Origin: Streptomyces sp. B21-105
Lineage (GTDB): Bacteria > Actinomycetota > Actinomycetes > Streptomycetales > Streptomycetaceae
Direction: 5' to 3'
Assembly (NCBI RefSeq): GCF_036898465.1
Contig: NZ_JARUMJ010000001.1
Location: 7,688,001 to 7,752,000, forward strand
Length of the DNA stretch: 64,000 bases
Part shown: positions 37,875-46,517 of the stretch, piece after piece
Layout of the letters: each line of letters starts with the position of its first letter
Position numbering within the stretch: the stretch's first letter is position 1
Notes under the pieces: generated by a model
The model's input: only the letters and a program-made list of their open reading frames with translations
Databases searched by the model: none
What the model was told of the DNA's origin: nothing
Made by a program: the position numbers and the translations under genes

Positions 37875-38579
37875 TCACGACGGTGAGGCGTCCTCGCTGT
37901 GACTCGACGGGGCAGGGGCCGTCTCCGAGGAACGGCCGTGTTCGGAGACATCGAACTCCACGTCCACGACCCCCTCAACGGCCCGGATCAGGCGCGCTGC
38001 CACGGGGACCAGGGACGTGTCCCGGATGCGGCCGCTGAGCGTCACGACCCCGTCCCGCACCGTCACACGTACGGCTGAGGTCGGCGCGGGGAAAAGGTAC
38101 GAGACCACTTCCCGGCGGACCTCCTCGGTGATGTCCTCGTCGTCGCGCAGGAACACTTTCAGCAGGTCGGCGCGGCTGACGATGCCCTGCAGCATGCCCA
38201 GTTCGTCGACGACCGGCAGCCGCTTGACCTTGGCGCGCGCCAAGGCCCGCGCGGCCTGGGCAAGCGTCGCGTCGGCCTGGACGGTGAGGGCCGGAGAGGT
38301 CATCAGTTCCCCGGCGGTCACCGCGCCGGCCTTCGCGAGGTCGGACAGACGCCGCAGCTGGGTGTACCGGTCGGGGTCGCTGTCGCGGAACTCCTCCTTA
38401 TGCAGCAGGTCGGCCTCGGAGACGACCCCGACAACGCGGCCCTCGCCCTCCAGGACGGGCAGGGCGCTGACCTTCCAGTCGTGCATCATCCGCACGACCT
38501 CCTTGAACGAGGCACCACGGCCGATGGCGGCGACGGTGTGGGTCATCACGTCGCTGACGATGTGTGGGGTGCCGTGCAT
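37875..38579 (-). CDS. CBS-pair plus BON-domain protein, copy 2
   Basis: This 234-aa protein has CBS domains near 8-65 (VSDVMTHTVAAIGRGASF) and 90-150 (GELMTSPALTVQADAT), then a BON domain (VRVTVRDGVVTLSGRIRD) and a short acidic tail. The start ATG follows GGGAGG. It is 38 bases after a cyclic-nucleotide-binding gene and probably co-transcribed under the box at 39,152. Confidence 0.88.
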   Translation of the reverse strand: MHGTPHIVSDVMTHTVAAIGRGASFKEVVRMMHDWKVSALPVLEGEGRVVGVVSEADLLHKEEFRDSDPDRYTQLRRLSDLAKAGAVTAGELMTSPALTVQADATLAQAARALARAKVKRLPVVDELGMLQGIVSRADLLKVFLRDDEDITEEVRREVVSYLFPAPTSAVRVTVRDGVVTLSGRIRDTSLVPVAARLIRAVEGVVDVEFDVSEHGRSSETAPAPSSHSEDASPS

Positions 38580-38617
38580 GATGCCTCCCTGGCGACGGTC
38601 GCTTCCACTCGGCGCGG

Positions 38618-39082
38618 TCACAGGAGGCTGCCGCTGCCGTAGGGGGCGTACAGGTCCAGCAGCCGGGTGCGGGCCGAGCGCAGGCGGTGGGCGAGGACAC
38701 CGCCCACCCACCCGGCGACGCTCGCGCCGAGCGCGGGGTCGTCCTGGCACATCGACCGGATCGTGGTGGCGTCGAACTCGTAGGCGCGCACCGGGCTGGT
38801 CGCCTCGGCGCCCAGGTGCCAGCTGTGCGGGGTGAACAGCCAGGACCATCCGATGAGTTCGTTGTGTCCGAGGGTCTCGATGACGGCTGCCCGGCGGCCG
38901 GGCACGTGCATGTCGAGGGCGACGGTGCCGGTACGGATGATCCAGAACCGATCCGCCGTGCCGCCTTCCTCGAAGAGGCGGGTGCCCTGCGGGAACGACA
39001 CCTCCCGGGCGAAGCGCATCAGCCGATGGCGGTGCTCGGCCGGCAGTGCCTGCAGCATGCCGGCCGTGGCGCGAGCGTGCAT
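38618..39082 (-). CDS. Cyclic-nucleotide-binding (CRP-like sensor) protein without DNA-binding domain
   Basis: This 154-aa protein has the cNMP-binding barrel (ARVSFPQGTRLFEEG-like segment near 28-42, VIETLGHNELIGWSWLF near 68-84). It ends without a helix-turn-helix. The phosphate-binding cassette is poorly conserved, so the ligand is uncertain. Pairing with a CBS-BON gene suggests a small signalling unit. Confidence 0.8.
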   Translation of the reverse strand: MHARATAGMLQALPAEHRHRLMRFAREVSFPQGTRLFEEGGTADRFWIIRTGTVALDMHVPGRRAAVIETLGHNELIGWSWLFTPHSWHLGAEATSPVRAYEFDATTIRSMCQDDPALGASVAGWVGGVLAHRLRSARTRLLDLYAPYGSGSLL

Positions 39083-39151
39083 GACGTGCCTCCAGTCAGG
39101 GCGTGCGAACCTGCCACGTCCAGCGTGCTCCCGTGCCCCGTGCCGGGCGAT

Positions 39152-39165
39152 GGGCCACCCGGCCC
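39152..39165. promoter_or_regulatory. DevR-like box upstream of the cNMP-binding gene
   Basis: GGGCCA-CC-CGGCCC has one mismatch, 70 bases before the start. A partial second copy (GGGCCACCCGGCA) begins at 39,173. Confidence 0.6.
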
Positions 39166-39275
39166 CATGGCCGGGCCACCCGGCACCACGTCCGGGTCCT
39201 TCGGCACCATGTGCTTGAACGGTCCCGGATGTTCGATGAAGACGAGCGACGACTCGGCAGAAGGAGGTGTGCATT

Positions 39276-39455
39276 GTGGGTACGTCACTTACCTCGGAGT
39301 TCTGGAGGCTGTTCGCGGTTCTCCTGGTGATCCCCACCGCGGTCACTTTTGTGCTCAGCGCCGCGCTCGACGCGCTGGCGCTGCGGACACAGCGGCGCCC
39401 GCATCCGTCGCCGGTCGGCCGTCGTGCATGCGACCGAGGCGCCACGCCGATCTGA
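39276..39455 (+). CDS. Small single-span membrane protein (59 aa)
   Basis: GTG 39,276 follows a strong AAGGAGG at 9 bases. The frame has one hydrophobic stretch (FWRLFAVLLVIPTAVTFVL) near residues 9-27 and a basic tail. There is no known family. The strong ribosome site and opposite orientation to the cNMP gene make it credible as a small island gene. Confidence 0.5.
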   Translation: MGTSLTSEFWRLFAVLLVIPTAVTFVLSAALDALALRTQRRPHPSPVGRRACDRGATPI

Positions 39456-39574
39456 TCGGACCCCGGTCCATCGCTGAGCCCGGATGCCTTTAGCTGCCCT
39501 TCCAGGTCAACGGCAGGACGCCGACTGGACACCATCAAGGCCGTACTTGTGGCCCCCATGGAGGAACTCAAGCC

Positions 39575-40498
39575 ATGCGCATCGTCATCGCTCTCGGCGG
39601 CAACGCCCTGCTGCGGCGGGGCGAACGCCCCGACGCGGCCGTGCAGCAGGCGAACATCGACCGGGTGACCACCGCCGTCGCCGCTCTCGCTCTCGAACAC
39701 GAGATCGTCCTCACCCACGGCAACGAGCCGCAGATCGGCCTGCTCGCCATGGAGAGCGCGGCCGACCCGGTCTTGACCACCCCCTATCCGCTGGACCTTC
39801 TGGGAGCCCAGACCGAGGGCCTGATCGGCTCGCTGCTGGTCCGGGCCCTGCACGACACGCTGCCCGGCCACAAGATCGCCGCACTCGTGACCCATACCCT
39901 GGTACGGGCCGACGACCCGGCCTTCGCACGACCCGCAAAGCGCGTCGGCCCCGTGTATCCCCGGGACGTTGCCCGCACCCTCGCACGAAGGCGCGGCTGG
40001 CACATCGCCAAGGACGCCACCGGGTGGCGCCAAGTCGTCGCCTCACCCATGCCCGAGGGCATCGTCGAGACCGAGACCATCCACGACCTGCTCACCTGCG
40101 GAGCGCTCGTCATCTGCGCCGGCGGCGGAGGCGTGCCCGTCACCGCCGACAAGGACACCGGCGCGCTGAACGGAGTGGACGCGGTCGTCGACAAGGACTT
40201 CACCGCCGCCCTGCTCGCCGAGGAACTCAAGGCCGACTTCCTGCTCATCCTCACGGACGTTCCATGCGTCTACACCGGCTACGGCACCCATGACCCGCGG
40301 CCCGTCCTCGACGCCACCCCCGACGACCTGCGCCGCGCAGGCTTCCCCGCCGACTCCATGGGCCCCAAGACGGAGGCAGCCGCCCGGTTCGTCGAACGCA
40401 CCGGGGGACTGGCCGCCATCGGTTCCCTCGACGCGGCGTACGAGATCGTTCACGGGAGGTCGGGGACCTTGGTGCGCCCCGATCTGGCCGTCGGCTGA
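39575..40498 (+). CDS. arcC: Carbamate kinase
   Basis: This 307-aa protein has ALGGNALLRRG near the N-terminus, THGNEPQIGLLAM, DKDFTAALLAEEL and the tail GTLVRPD. It transfers phosphate from carbamoyl phosphate to ADP, giving ATP without respiration. No arginine deiminase or ornithine carbamoyltransferase is in the window, so the source of carbamoyl phosphate is open. I find no DevR-like box in front of it. 40,499-40,720 has no gene. Confidence 0.93.
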   Translation: MRIVIALGGNALLRRGERPDAAVQQANIDRVTTAVAALALEHEIVLTHGNEPQIGLLAMESAADPVLTTPYPLDLLGAQTEGLIGSLLVRALHDTLPGHKIAALVTHTLVRADDPAFARPAKRVGPVYPRDVARTLARRRGWHIAKDATGWRQVVASPMPEGIVETETIHDLLTCGALVICAGGGGVPVTADKDTGALNGVDAVVDKDFTAALLAEELKADFLLILTDVPCVYTGYGTHDPRPVLDATPDDLRRAGFPADSMGPKTEAAARFVERTGGLAAIGSLDAAYEIVHGRSGTLVRPDLAVG

Positions 40499-40720
40499 GA
40501 TGCGGCCGGAACGAGTTGGACCAACCGTGGGGGAGGGGCAACCAGGCCGTGGCCCCCATAGGGCCAACCCGCCCCAAGACATCCTGCACGGCGCATCGGG
40601 CCGGCGGACGACGCACCGGATGCCTGGCCCGTTGGTCGATGCGCCGCTGGTCGAGCCGCCACCGTGCGACGGGTTGCCTGGACCGACTGCCATCAGGCGT
40701 CTGCGCTCCGGCGCCGTAGA

Positions 40721-41182
40721 TCATCCTGCGAACGCCACCGCGGCCGCGGTGGCCAGGAAGCCGGCTTCGACGGCCGCTTCCGTCGGAGTCGGCGGCTCAG
40801 CGGTGATCTCACCCATGCCGTCCGTCCGGACCACGATTTCGGACCCGGCCTTTCGACCGGTGTCCACCAAGGTCTTGCCGGTGTGGACGAAGCCATCGGG
40901 GTCCGCCCAGCGAACCCCGCGCCGCGATCCTGTCGCTCGTGCCCCAGCCTTGGACTCGGTTCCGTGCCCGGCACAGCACGCCCAGACCGGCGCAGTCGAT
41001 GAAGGCCGTCGAGTGCAGTCCAGCACCGGATCGGGGTGCGGGCCGGCGGTCAGGGCGTCCAGCCGGGCCGCGAGGGGCGGCGCGGTGAAGATGTCGAGCT
41101 CGCCGCGCAGCTCCGCGACGGTTGTTTCGCCGACGGTGCGTTCCGTGTGATGAGACGCGGACCCTGGGTCGATATCGGACAT
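40721..41182 (-). pseudogene. STAS-domain anti-sigma factor antagonist, frameshifted
   Basis: The frame begins as an RsbV-like STAS protein (VAELRGELDIFTAPPLAARL). It then leaves the family near 41,015, while the next frame carries the conserved TAFIDCAGLGVLCRARNRV. The phosphorylatable Ser position reads Cys. Later sequence matches nothing I know, so the gene is broken unless the read is wrong. Confidence 0.6.
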
Positions 41183-41217
41183 GGTCCGAGACAACAGGGA
41201 AGGGCGAGGCACGGGTG

Positions 41218-41231
41218 GGGCCGATGGACCC
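41218..41231. promoter_or_regulatory. DevR-like box upstream of the STAS gene
   Basis: GGGCCG-AT-GGACCC has two mismatches, 36 bases before the start. With the box at 41,371 it fills the divergent gap 41,183-41,460. Confidence 0.5.
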
Positions 41232-41370
41232 TACTGCCGGGTTTTGTGGATATGCCGGGCTGTCTGGCGGTGCGATCCGGTCGGCTGGCCCGAGTGGCAC
41301 CCACACGCCCAGGAGAGCCCGGGCGGGCCCATCGAGCGCGGCGTGACCCGGGTCGTTCTCCGGCATGGCC

Positions 41371-41384
41371 GGGACCGATGGCCC
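41371..41384. promoter_or_regulatory. DevR-like box upstream of the flavin-binding gene
   Basis: GGGACC-GA-TGGCCC has the GGGAC left arm seen in mycobacterial DosR boxes, 77 bases before the start. Confidence 0.6.
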
Positions 41385-41460
41385 CTCACCTCCGGGCCGC
41401 ATCCGGCTCAGGATGGAATGACGCAGATCCGCTGTTACCAGGCGAGAGACGGGCTGGCTG

Positions 41461-41901
41461 ATGTACCCCAACGACGGTTTCCACGAACTCGGGCGGCAGG
41501 AGTGCCTGCGGCGGCTGGCCAAGGTGCCCGTCGGCCGCATCGTCTACACGCGCCAGGCCCTGCCCGCCGTGCTGCCGGTGAACTTCAGCCTGGACAGTGG
41601 CGGAGCGGTGGTGTTGCGCACTTCCGCCGCCTCGGAACTGGTCCGCGCGATCGACGGCGCGGTGGTCGCCTTCGAGGCTGATGACGTCGACGCGGTCCGT
41701 CACTCCGGCTGGAGCGTCGTCGTCACCGGCGCAGCGATGGCGGTGACCGACCCCGCCGAGATCGAACGCCTGGCCCGCACCGGGCCGGTCTCCTGGGTGC
41801 CCTCGCCGCAGGAGGTCTTCGTCCGCATCGAGCCCGAACTGGTCACCGGCCGTGAGCTCGTCGGCGGACACACTCTGTACGGGGTGGACCTCACCGTCTG
41901 A
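41461..41901 (+). CDS. Pyridoxamine-5'-phosphate-oxidase-like flavin-binding protein
   Basis: This 146-aa split-barrel protein has GRIVYTRQALPAVLPVNFSL at about 25-44 and VVVTGAAMAVTDPAEI at about 88-103. Members bind FMN, F420 or haem, and the cofactor cannot be told here. Related small proteins are among dormancy genes of mycobacteria. The ribosome site is weak, so the start is uncertain. Confidence 0.75.
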   Translation: MYPNDGFHELGRQECLRRLAKVPVGRIVYTRQALPAVLPVNFSLDSGGAVVLRTSAASELVRAIDGAVVAFEADDVDAVRHSGWSVVVTGAAMAVTDPAEIERLARTGPVSWVPSPQEVFVRIEPELVTGRELVGGHTLYGVDLTV

Positions 41902-41981
41902 ACGCTCCTTCCTTTTCTTCTCGTCCGTCCGGGTCCGGGACCGGCTGGCCCGACGGCACTTGGGCCGTACGGGTGTCCATG

Positions 41982-41995
41982 GGCTCTGTCGGCCC
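41982..41995. promoter_or_regulatory. Weak DevR-like box upstream of usp copy 4
   Basis: GGCTCT-GT-CGGCCC keeps the right arm only, 144 bases before the usp start. Confidence 0.4.
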
Positions 41996-42138
41996 CTGCC
42001 CCGGAGGGGCCTAGGACGACGAGCATCCTGCGTGGAGCAGCCGCGGGATCGAAGCCCAGTCCCGACGGCGAGCTTGCCCACGGTCCTCGGTCCCACGAGG
42101 ACTGCATACCCCGCGCACGAAGAGAAGGGAACAAGACG

Positions 42139-42960
42139 ATGACTCTCCGTCATGTAGCCGTCGGTGTGGACGGTTCACTGGTCGCCGTACGAGCGCTGGA
42201 CTGGGCCGCCGAGCAAGCGGCGCACCGCGGCACCGCGTTGCGCATCGTGTACGCCGTGGGCGACCGCGACGAGGCGGGACCGGTTCTGGCATCGGCCGCC
42301 GCACGGGTTCACGAGCGTCATCCCGGCCTGTCGGTGGAGACCCGGGCCGTGGAGGACGGCGCCGTGCGGGCGCTGGCGCGGGAGAGCGAGAGAGCCGTCC
42401 TCACCGTCGTGGGCACCCGTGGGTTCGGCGGGGTCACCGGCCTGCTGGCCGGCTCGGTGAGTCTGCGGCTGGCCGCGCACACGCAAGGTCCGCTGCTCGT
42501 CGTCCGCGGAGACCACCCCTGCGACAACGGGCGCGAAGCGCTGCTCGGCCTGGAGAGCAACGCCGACGCGGACGCAGCCGCCTACGCCTTCCAGGAAGCC
42601 GAACGGCGCGGGACCCGGCTGCGCGTTCTGCACTCCGCGACCCACCGGCACACCACACCCGAACTGCCCTCGCTGGTACCCGCGACGAGCCCGGGCCAGC
42701 AGCGCCAGGCCCGCAACGACCAGGCGGAGGAAGCCGTCGCGCGGTTCAGCATCGCCCGACTGAAGGAGGAGTACCCCGAGGTCGACGTCGAGAGCCGCAC
42801 CGTCCGCACCGGTCCGGCCCACGCCCTGCTGGCGGCCACTCGCGAGGCCGCCGTCGTGATCATCGGCGCGCACCGCCGCACCGGTCGGCTCGGTCCGGTT
42901 GCACACGTCTTGTTGCACCACTCCCACTGCCCGGTGGTGCTGGTGCCGGCGGCGACCTGA
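42139..42960 (+). CDS. Tandem universal stress protein (UspA), copy 4
   Basis: This 273-aa protein has two UspA domains: VAVGVDGSLVAVRALDWAAE with the ATP loop GTRGFGGVTGLLAGSVS, then a second domain ending GAHRRTGRLGPVAHVLLHH. The second half lacks a clear first strand, so only domain 1 is likely to bind ATP. It precedes xfp by 128 bases but xfp has its own box. Confidence 0.88.
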   Translation: MTLRHVAVGVDGSLVAVRALDWAAEQAAHRGTALRIVYAVGDRDEAGPVLASAAARVHERHPGLSVETRAVEDGAVRALARESERAVLTVVGTRGFGGVTGLLAGSVSLRLAAHTQGPLLVVRGDHPCDNGREALLGLESNADADAAAYAFQEAERRGTRLRVLHSATHRHTTPELPSLVPATSPGQQRQARNDQAEEAVARFSIARLKEEYPEVDVESRTVRTGPAHALLAATREAAVVIIGAHRRTGRLGPVAHVLLHHSHCPVVLVPAAT

Positions 42961-42983
42961 TGGCGAGCACGGTGGTCAGTGAT

Positions 42984-42997
42984 GGCCCGGTCGGCCC
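42984..42997. promoter_or_regulatory. DevR-like box upstream of xfp
   Basis: GGCCCG-GT-CGGCCC has one mismatch and lies 92 bases before the phosphoketolase start. Confidence 0.6.
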
Positions 42998-43088
42998 TGG
43001 CGGGCCCCGGTCCGGTGGGCGGAGAGTGGAGAGGTGCGGACCGTTGCGCACCGACTGACCGACGCACCGACCCGGAAGGGAAGCCCAC

Positions 43089-45470
43089 ATGCCAGCCGAC
43101 ACGCAGCAGGCGCCCGGCGTACTCACGGACGAGGAGCTCAACGCCCTGGATGCCCACTGGCGCGCCGCGAACTACCTGGCCGTCGGCCAGATCTACCTCA
43201 TGGCCAACCCCCTGCTGACCGAACCACTGCGCCCCGAGCACATCAAGCCGCGTCTCCTCGGCCACTGGGGCACCTCTCCCGGCCTCAACCTGGTCCACAC
43301 CCACCTCAACCGCGTCATCAAGAATCGCGAGCTGGACGCCCTGTGCATCTGGGGCCCCGGCCACGGCGGGCCCGCCGTCCTCGCCAACGCCTGGCTGGAA
43401 GGCTCGTACACCGAGACCTACCCGGACATCACCCGGGACGCCGACGGCATGGCCCGGCTGTTCAAGCAGTTCTCCTTTCCCGGCGGCGTGCCCAGCCATG
43501 TCGCCCCGGAGACCCCGGGCTCCGTCCACGAGGGCGGTGAACTCGGGTACGCCCTCTCGCACGCCTACGGCGCCGCCCTGGACAACCCCGGCCTGGTGGT
43601 CACGTGCGTGATCGGTGACGGCGAGGCCGAGACCGGTCCGCTGGCCGCGTCCTGGCACTCCAACAAGTTCCTCGACCCCGTCCACGACGGCGCCGTCCTG
43701 CCGATCCTCCACCTCAACGGCTACAAGATCGCGAACCCGACGGTGCTCGCCCGGCTCCCCGAGTCCGAGCTCGACGAACTGCTCCGGGGCTACGGTCACG
43801 ACCCGCTCCATGTCACCGGCGACGACCCGGCGGCCGTCCACCAGGCGATGGCCGAGGCCATGGACACCGCGCTGGACCGCATCGCCGCCCTCCAACGCGC
43901 CGCACGCGAGGACGGAGCAACCGAACGCCCCCGCTGGCCGGTGATCGTGCTGCGCACCCCCAAGGGCTGGACCGGCCCGGCGGAGGTCGACGGACAGCCG
44001 GTGGAAGGCACCTGGCGCGCCCATCAAGTTCCCCTCGCCGCGGTCCGCGACAACCCCGACCACCTGCGTCAGCTGGAGGACTGGCTACGCTCCTACCGCC
44101 CCGAGGAACTGTTCGACGAGCACGGCCGCCCACGCCCGGACGTCCTGGCCTGCGTCCCGGACGGCGCCCGAAGGCTCGGCTCGACCCCGCACGCCAACGG
44201 CGGACTCCTGCTGCGCGAACTGCCCCTGCCCCCGCTGGAGCGGTACGCCGTCCCCGTGGACAAACCCGGCGCCACCCTGCACGAGCCCACCCGCGTCCTC
44301 GGCGACTTGCTGGAAGACGTCATGCGGAACACGGCCGACCGGCGCGACTTCCGCCTGGTCGGCCCGGACGAGACCGCCTCCAACCGCCTTCAGGCGGTGT
44401 ACGCGGCCACCGGTAAGGCGTGGCAGGCCGGCACCCTCGAGGTGGACGAACACCTCGACCGGCACGGCCGGGTGATGGAGATTCTCTCCGAACACACCTG
44501 CCAGGGCTGGCTGGAGGGGTATCTGCTCACCGGTCGGCACGGGCTGTTCTCCTGCTACGAGGCGTTCGTGCACATCGTCGACTCGATGGTCAACCAGCAC
44601 ATCAAGTGGCTGCGCACCACCCGTCGGCTGCCCTGGCGCGCGCCCATCGCCTCCCTCAACTATCTGCTCACCTCGCACGTGTGGCGCCAGGACCACAACG
44701 GCTTCTCCCACCAGGACCCCGGCTTCGTCGACCACGTCCTCAACAAGAGCCCGGAGGTCGTACGCGTCTACCTTCCGCCGGACACCAACACCCTCCTGTC
44801 GGTGGCGGACCATGTGCTGCGCAGCCGCGACTACGTCAACGTCGTCGTGGCCGGCAAACAGCCCTGCTTCGACTGGCTCACGATGGAGCAGGCCAAGGTC
44901 CACTGCGCGCGCGGCGCCGGGATCTGGGACTGGGCGGGCACGGAGAACAGCGGCGAGCCCGACGTCGTCCTGGCCTGCGCCGGTGACGTGCCCACCCAGG
45001 AGGTCCTGGCCGCAGCCCAGCTGCTGCGCCGGCACCTGCCCGAGCTGGCCGTCCGGGTGGTGAACGTTGTCGACATCGCACGCCTGATGCCGCGCGAGGA
45101 GCACCCGCACGGCATGAGCGACTTCGAGTACGACGGGCTGTTCACCCCCGACAAGCCGGTCATCTTCGCCTACCACGGCTACCCGTGGCTGATCCACCGC
45201 CTCGCCTACCGCCGCACCGGCCACAAGAACCTGCACGTGCGCGGCTACAAGGAGATCGGGACCACGACCACGCCGTTCGACATGGTCGTCCGCAACGACA
45301 TGGACCGCTACCGACTGGTCATGGACGTCATCGACCGCGTGCCCGGGCTCGCGGTGCGCGCCGCGACCGTACGCCAACGGATGGAGGACGCCCGCCTGCG
45401 CCACCACGACTGGATCCGCATCCACGGCACCGACCTGCCGGAGGTCGCCGACTGGGCCTGGAACGGCTGA
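43089..45470 (+). CDS. xfp: Phosphoketolase
   Basis: This 793-aa thiamine-diphosphate enzyme splits xylulose-5-phosphate (and often fructose-6-phosphate) to acetyl phosphate and a sugar phosphate. The family segments [42 protein letters not shown] and the ThDP-binding [13 protein letters not shown] are present. Length is normal. No acetate kinase or phosphotransacetylase is in the window to use acetyl phosphate. The ATG follows GGAAGGGAAG. Confidence 0.95.
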   Translation: MPADTQQAPGVLTDEELNALDAHWRAANYLAVGQIYLMANPLLTEPLRPEHIKPRLLGHWGTSPGLNLVHTHLNRVIKNRELDALCIWGPGHGGPAVLANAWLEGSYTETYPDITRDADGMARLFKQFSFPGGVPSHVAPETPGSVHEGGELGYALSHAYGAALDNPGLVVTCVIGDGEAETGPLAASWHSNKFLDPVHDGAVLPILHLNGYKIANPTVLARLPESELDELLRGYGHDPLHVTGDDPAAVHQAMAEAMDTALDRIAALQRAAREDGATERPRWPVIVLRTPKGWTGPAEVDGQPVEGTWRAHQVPLAAVRDNPDHLRQLEDWLRSYRPEELFDEHGRPRPDVLACVPDGARRLGSTPHANGGLLLRELPLPPLERYAVPVDKPGATLHEPTRVLGDLLEDVMRNTADRRDFRLVGPDETASNRLQAVYAATGKAWQAGTLEVDEHLDRHGRVMEILSEHTCQGWLEGYLLTGRHGLFSCYEAFVHIVDSMVNQHIKWLRTTRRLPWRAPIASLNYLLTSHVWRQDHNGFSHQDPGFVDHVLNKSPEVVRVYLPPDTNTLLSVADHVLRSRDYVNVVVAGKQPCFDWLTMEQAKVHCARGAGIWDWAGTENSGEPDVVLACAGDVPTQEVLAAAQLLRRHLPELAVRVVNVVDIARLMPREEHPHGMSDFEYDGLFTPDKPVIFAYHGYPWLIHRLAYRRTGHKNLHVRGYKEIGTTTTPFDMVVRNDMDRYRLVMDVIDRVPGLAVRAATVRQRMEDARLRHHDWIRIHGTDLPEVADWAWNG

Positions 45471-45495
45471 CGGTTGCCAACGGGGGTCCGGGCGG

Positions 45496-45509
45496 GGGAC
45501 GTTCGGCCC
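45496..45509. promoter_or_regulatory. DevR-like box upstream of doxX
   Basis: GGGACG-TT-CGGCCC has one mismatch, about 119 bases before the chosen start. Confidence 0.6.
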
Positions 45510-45627
45510 TATGTCCGAGGCCCTGCAGCCCCTCGGATGGGCGTCGTCGACGCGGGACATTGAAGGTGCAACGAGAGTCGTCCACCACATTCCGCGCCTC
45601 GTACCCCCCTCGAAAGGGATGAGCATC

Positions 45628-46251
45628 ATGGCAGTGCACGGCCACCCCCACCGGTACCGCGGATTCCGCTTCCCGTCCCTGGTCAGGGCCGGGACGGCTC
45701 CGGCCTCCGCCGAGACGACGACCGCCGCCGCGACGGCGACCCGTGCGTACGTGTTCGCAGGGCTTCGTCTCCTGACCGGCTTCGTCTTCCTGTGGGCGTT
45801 CCTGGACAAGACGTTCGGCTTCGGTTACGCGACCGGCTCCGGCAGGGGCTGGATCGACGGCGGTTCGCCGACCAAGGGCTTCCTCGGCGGTGTCGCTGTC
45901 GGCCCGATGGAGTCCACGTTCCACGACTGGGCCGGGGCCGCCTGGGCGGACTGGCTGTTCATGCTGGGCCTGCTCGGCATCGGCCTCGCCCTGATCGCGG
46001 GCATCGGCCTGCGGCTCGCGGCGGTCGCGGGCACCGCCATGATGGCGCTGATGTGGATCGCCGAGTGGCCGCCGGCCAAGCACCTCTCCGACGGCTCGGC
46101 GAGCATGTCGACCAACCCGTTCGCCGACTACCACCTCATCTACGCCATCGTCCTGATCGCCCTGGCGGTCGCGGGCGCCGGCACCACCTGGGGCCTGGGC
46201 AAGGCATGGGCGCGGCTGCCGTTGGTCAGCCGCAACCGCTGGCTGCTCTGA
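45628..46251 (+). CDS. DoxX-family membrane protein
   Basis: This 207-aa protein has four hydrophobic segments after a basic N-terminus: AYVFAGLRLLTGFVFLWAFL, DWLFMLGLLGIGLALIAGI, LRLAAVAGTAMMALMWIA and LIYAIVLIALAVAGAG. The DoxX/TQO-small-subunit family is linked to quinol or thiosulfate redox reactions and to oxidative-stress complexes. ATG 45,628 follows GAAAGGG at normal spacing; 45,619 is too close. A longer start would place the box inside the gene. Confidence 0.8.
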   Translation: MAVHGHPHRYRGFRFPSLVRAGTAPASAETTTAAATATRAYVFAGLRLLTGFVFLWAFLDKTFGFGYATGSGRGWIDGGSPTKGFLGGVAVGPMESTFHDWAGAAWADWLFMLGLLGIGLALIAGIGLRLAAVAGTAMMALMWIAEWPPAKHLSDGSASMSTNPFADYHLIYAIVLIALAVAGAGTTWGLGKAWARLPLVSRNRWLL

Positions 46252-46270
46252 GAGCCGGCGCGCTCGTCGG

Positions 46271-46308
46271 ACCGGGGCACCTCCGCTCGTAGGCGGAGGT
46301 GCCCCGGT
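46271..46308 (+). terminator. Strong terminator after doxX
   Basis: A perfect 16-bp stem (ACCGGGGCACCTCCGC and complement) with a 6-base loop is followed by TTGCTTGTGTT. It isolates doxX from pflB. Confidence 0.9.
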
Positions 46309-46382
46309 TGCTTGTGTTCCTGCAAGGCAGCCCACGGGCGCGCCCTTGGTCCAGGCGATGAGAAGCGGGGCCTTGCCTGACC

Positions 46383-46396
46383 GGGACCTACGGCCC
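46383..46396. promoter_or_regulatory. DevR-like box upstream of pflB
   Basis: GGGACC-TA-CGGCCC lies 122 bases before the pflB start and has the GGGAC arm of mycobacterial boxes. Confidence 0.65.
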
Positions 46397-46517
46397 GGCA
46401 AGAGAGGGACGGGTGGCGCGCCTCAAGTACGCCAAGAGGTCCTCCCCGGCGGCATCGCGAGCGACGAGCATCAAAAGCGGAAGAAGTACCACGGGCAGAG
46501 TGAGGGAGAGACCGGCG

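Noticed and set aside
37364..37978. Long IS5 frame A starting at 37,978 within the CBS gene
   Set aside because: The upstream part is the antisense/shifted shadow of CBS-BON copy 2 and flanking DNA; the IS boundary at 37,758 sets the real start near 37,720.
39458..39469. GGACCCCGGTCC palindrome before arcC as a DevR-like box
   Set aside because: The half-sites touch without the central spacing of the other boxes.
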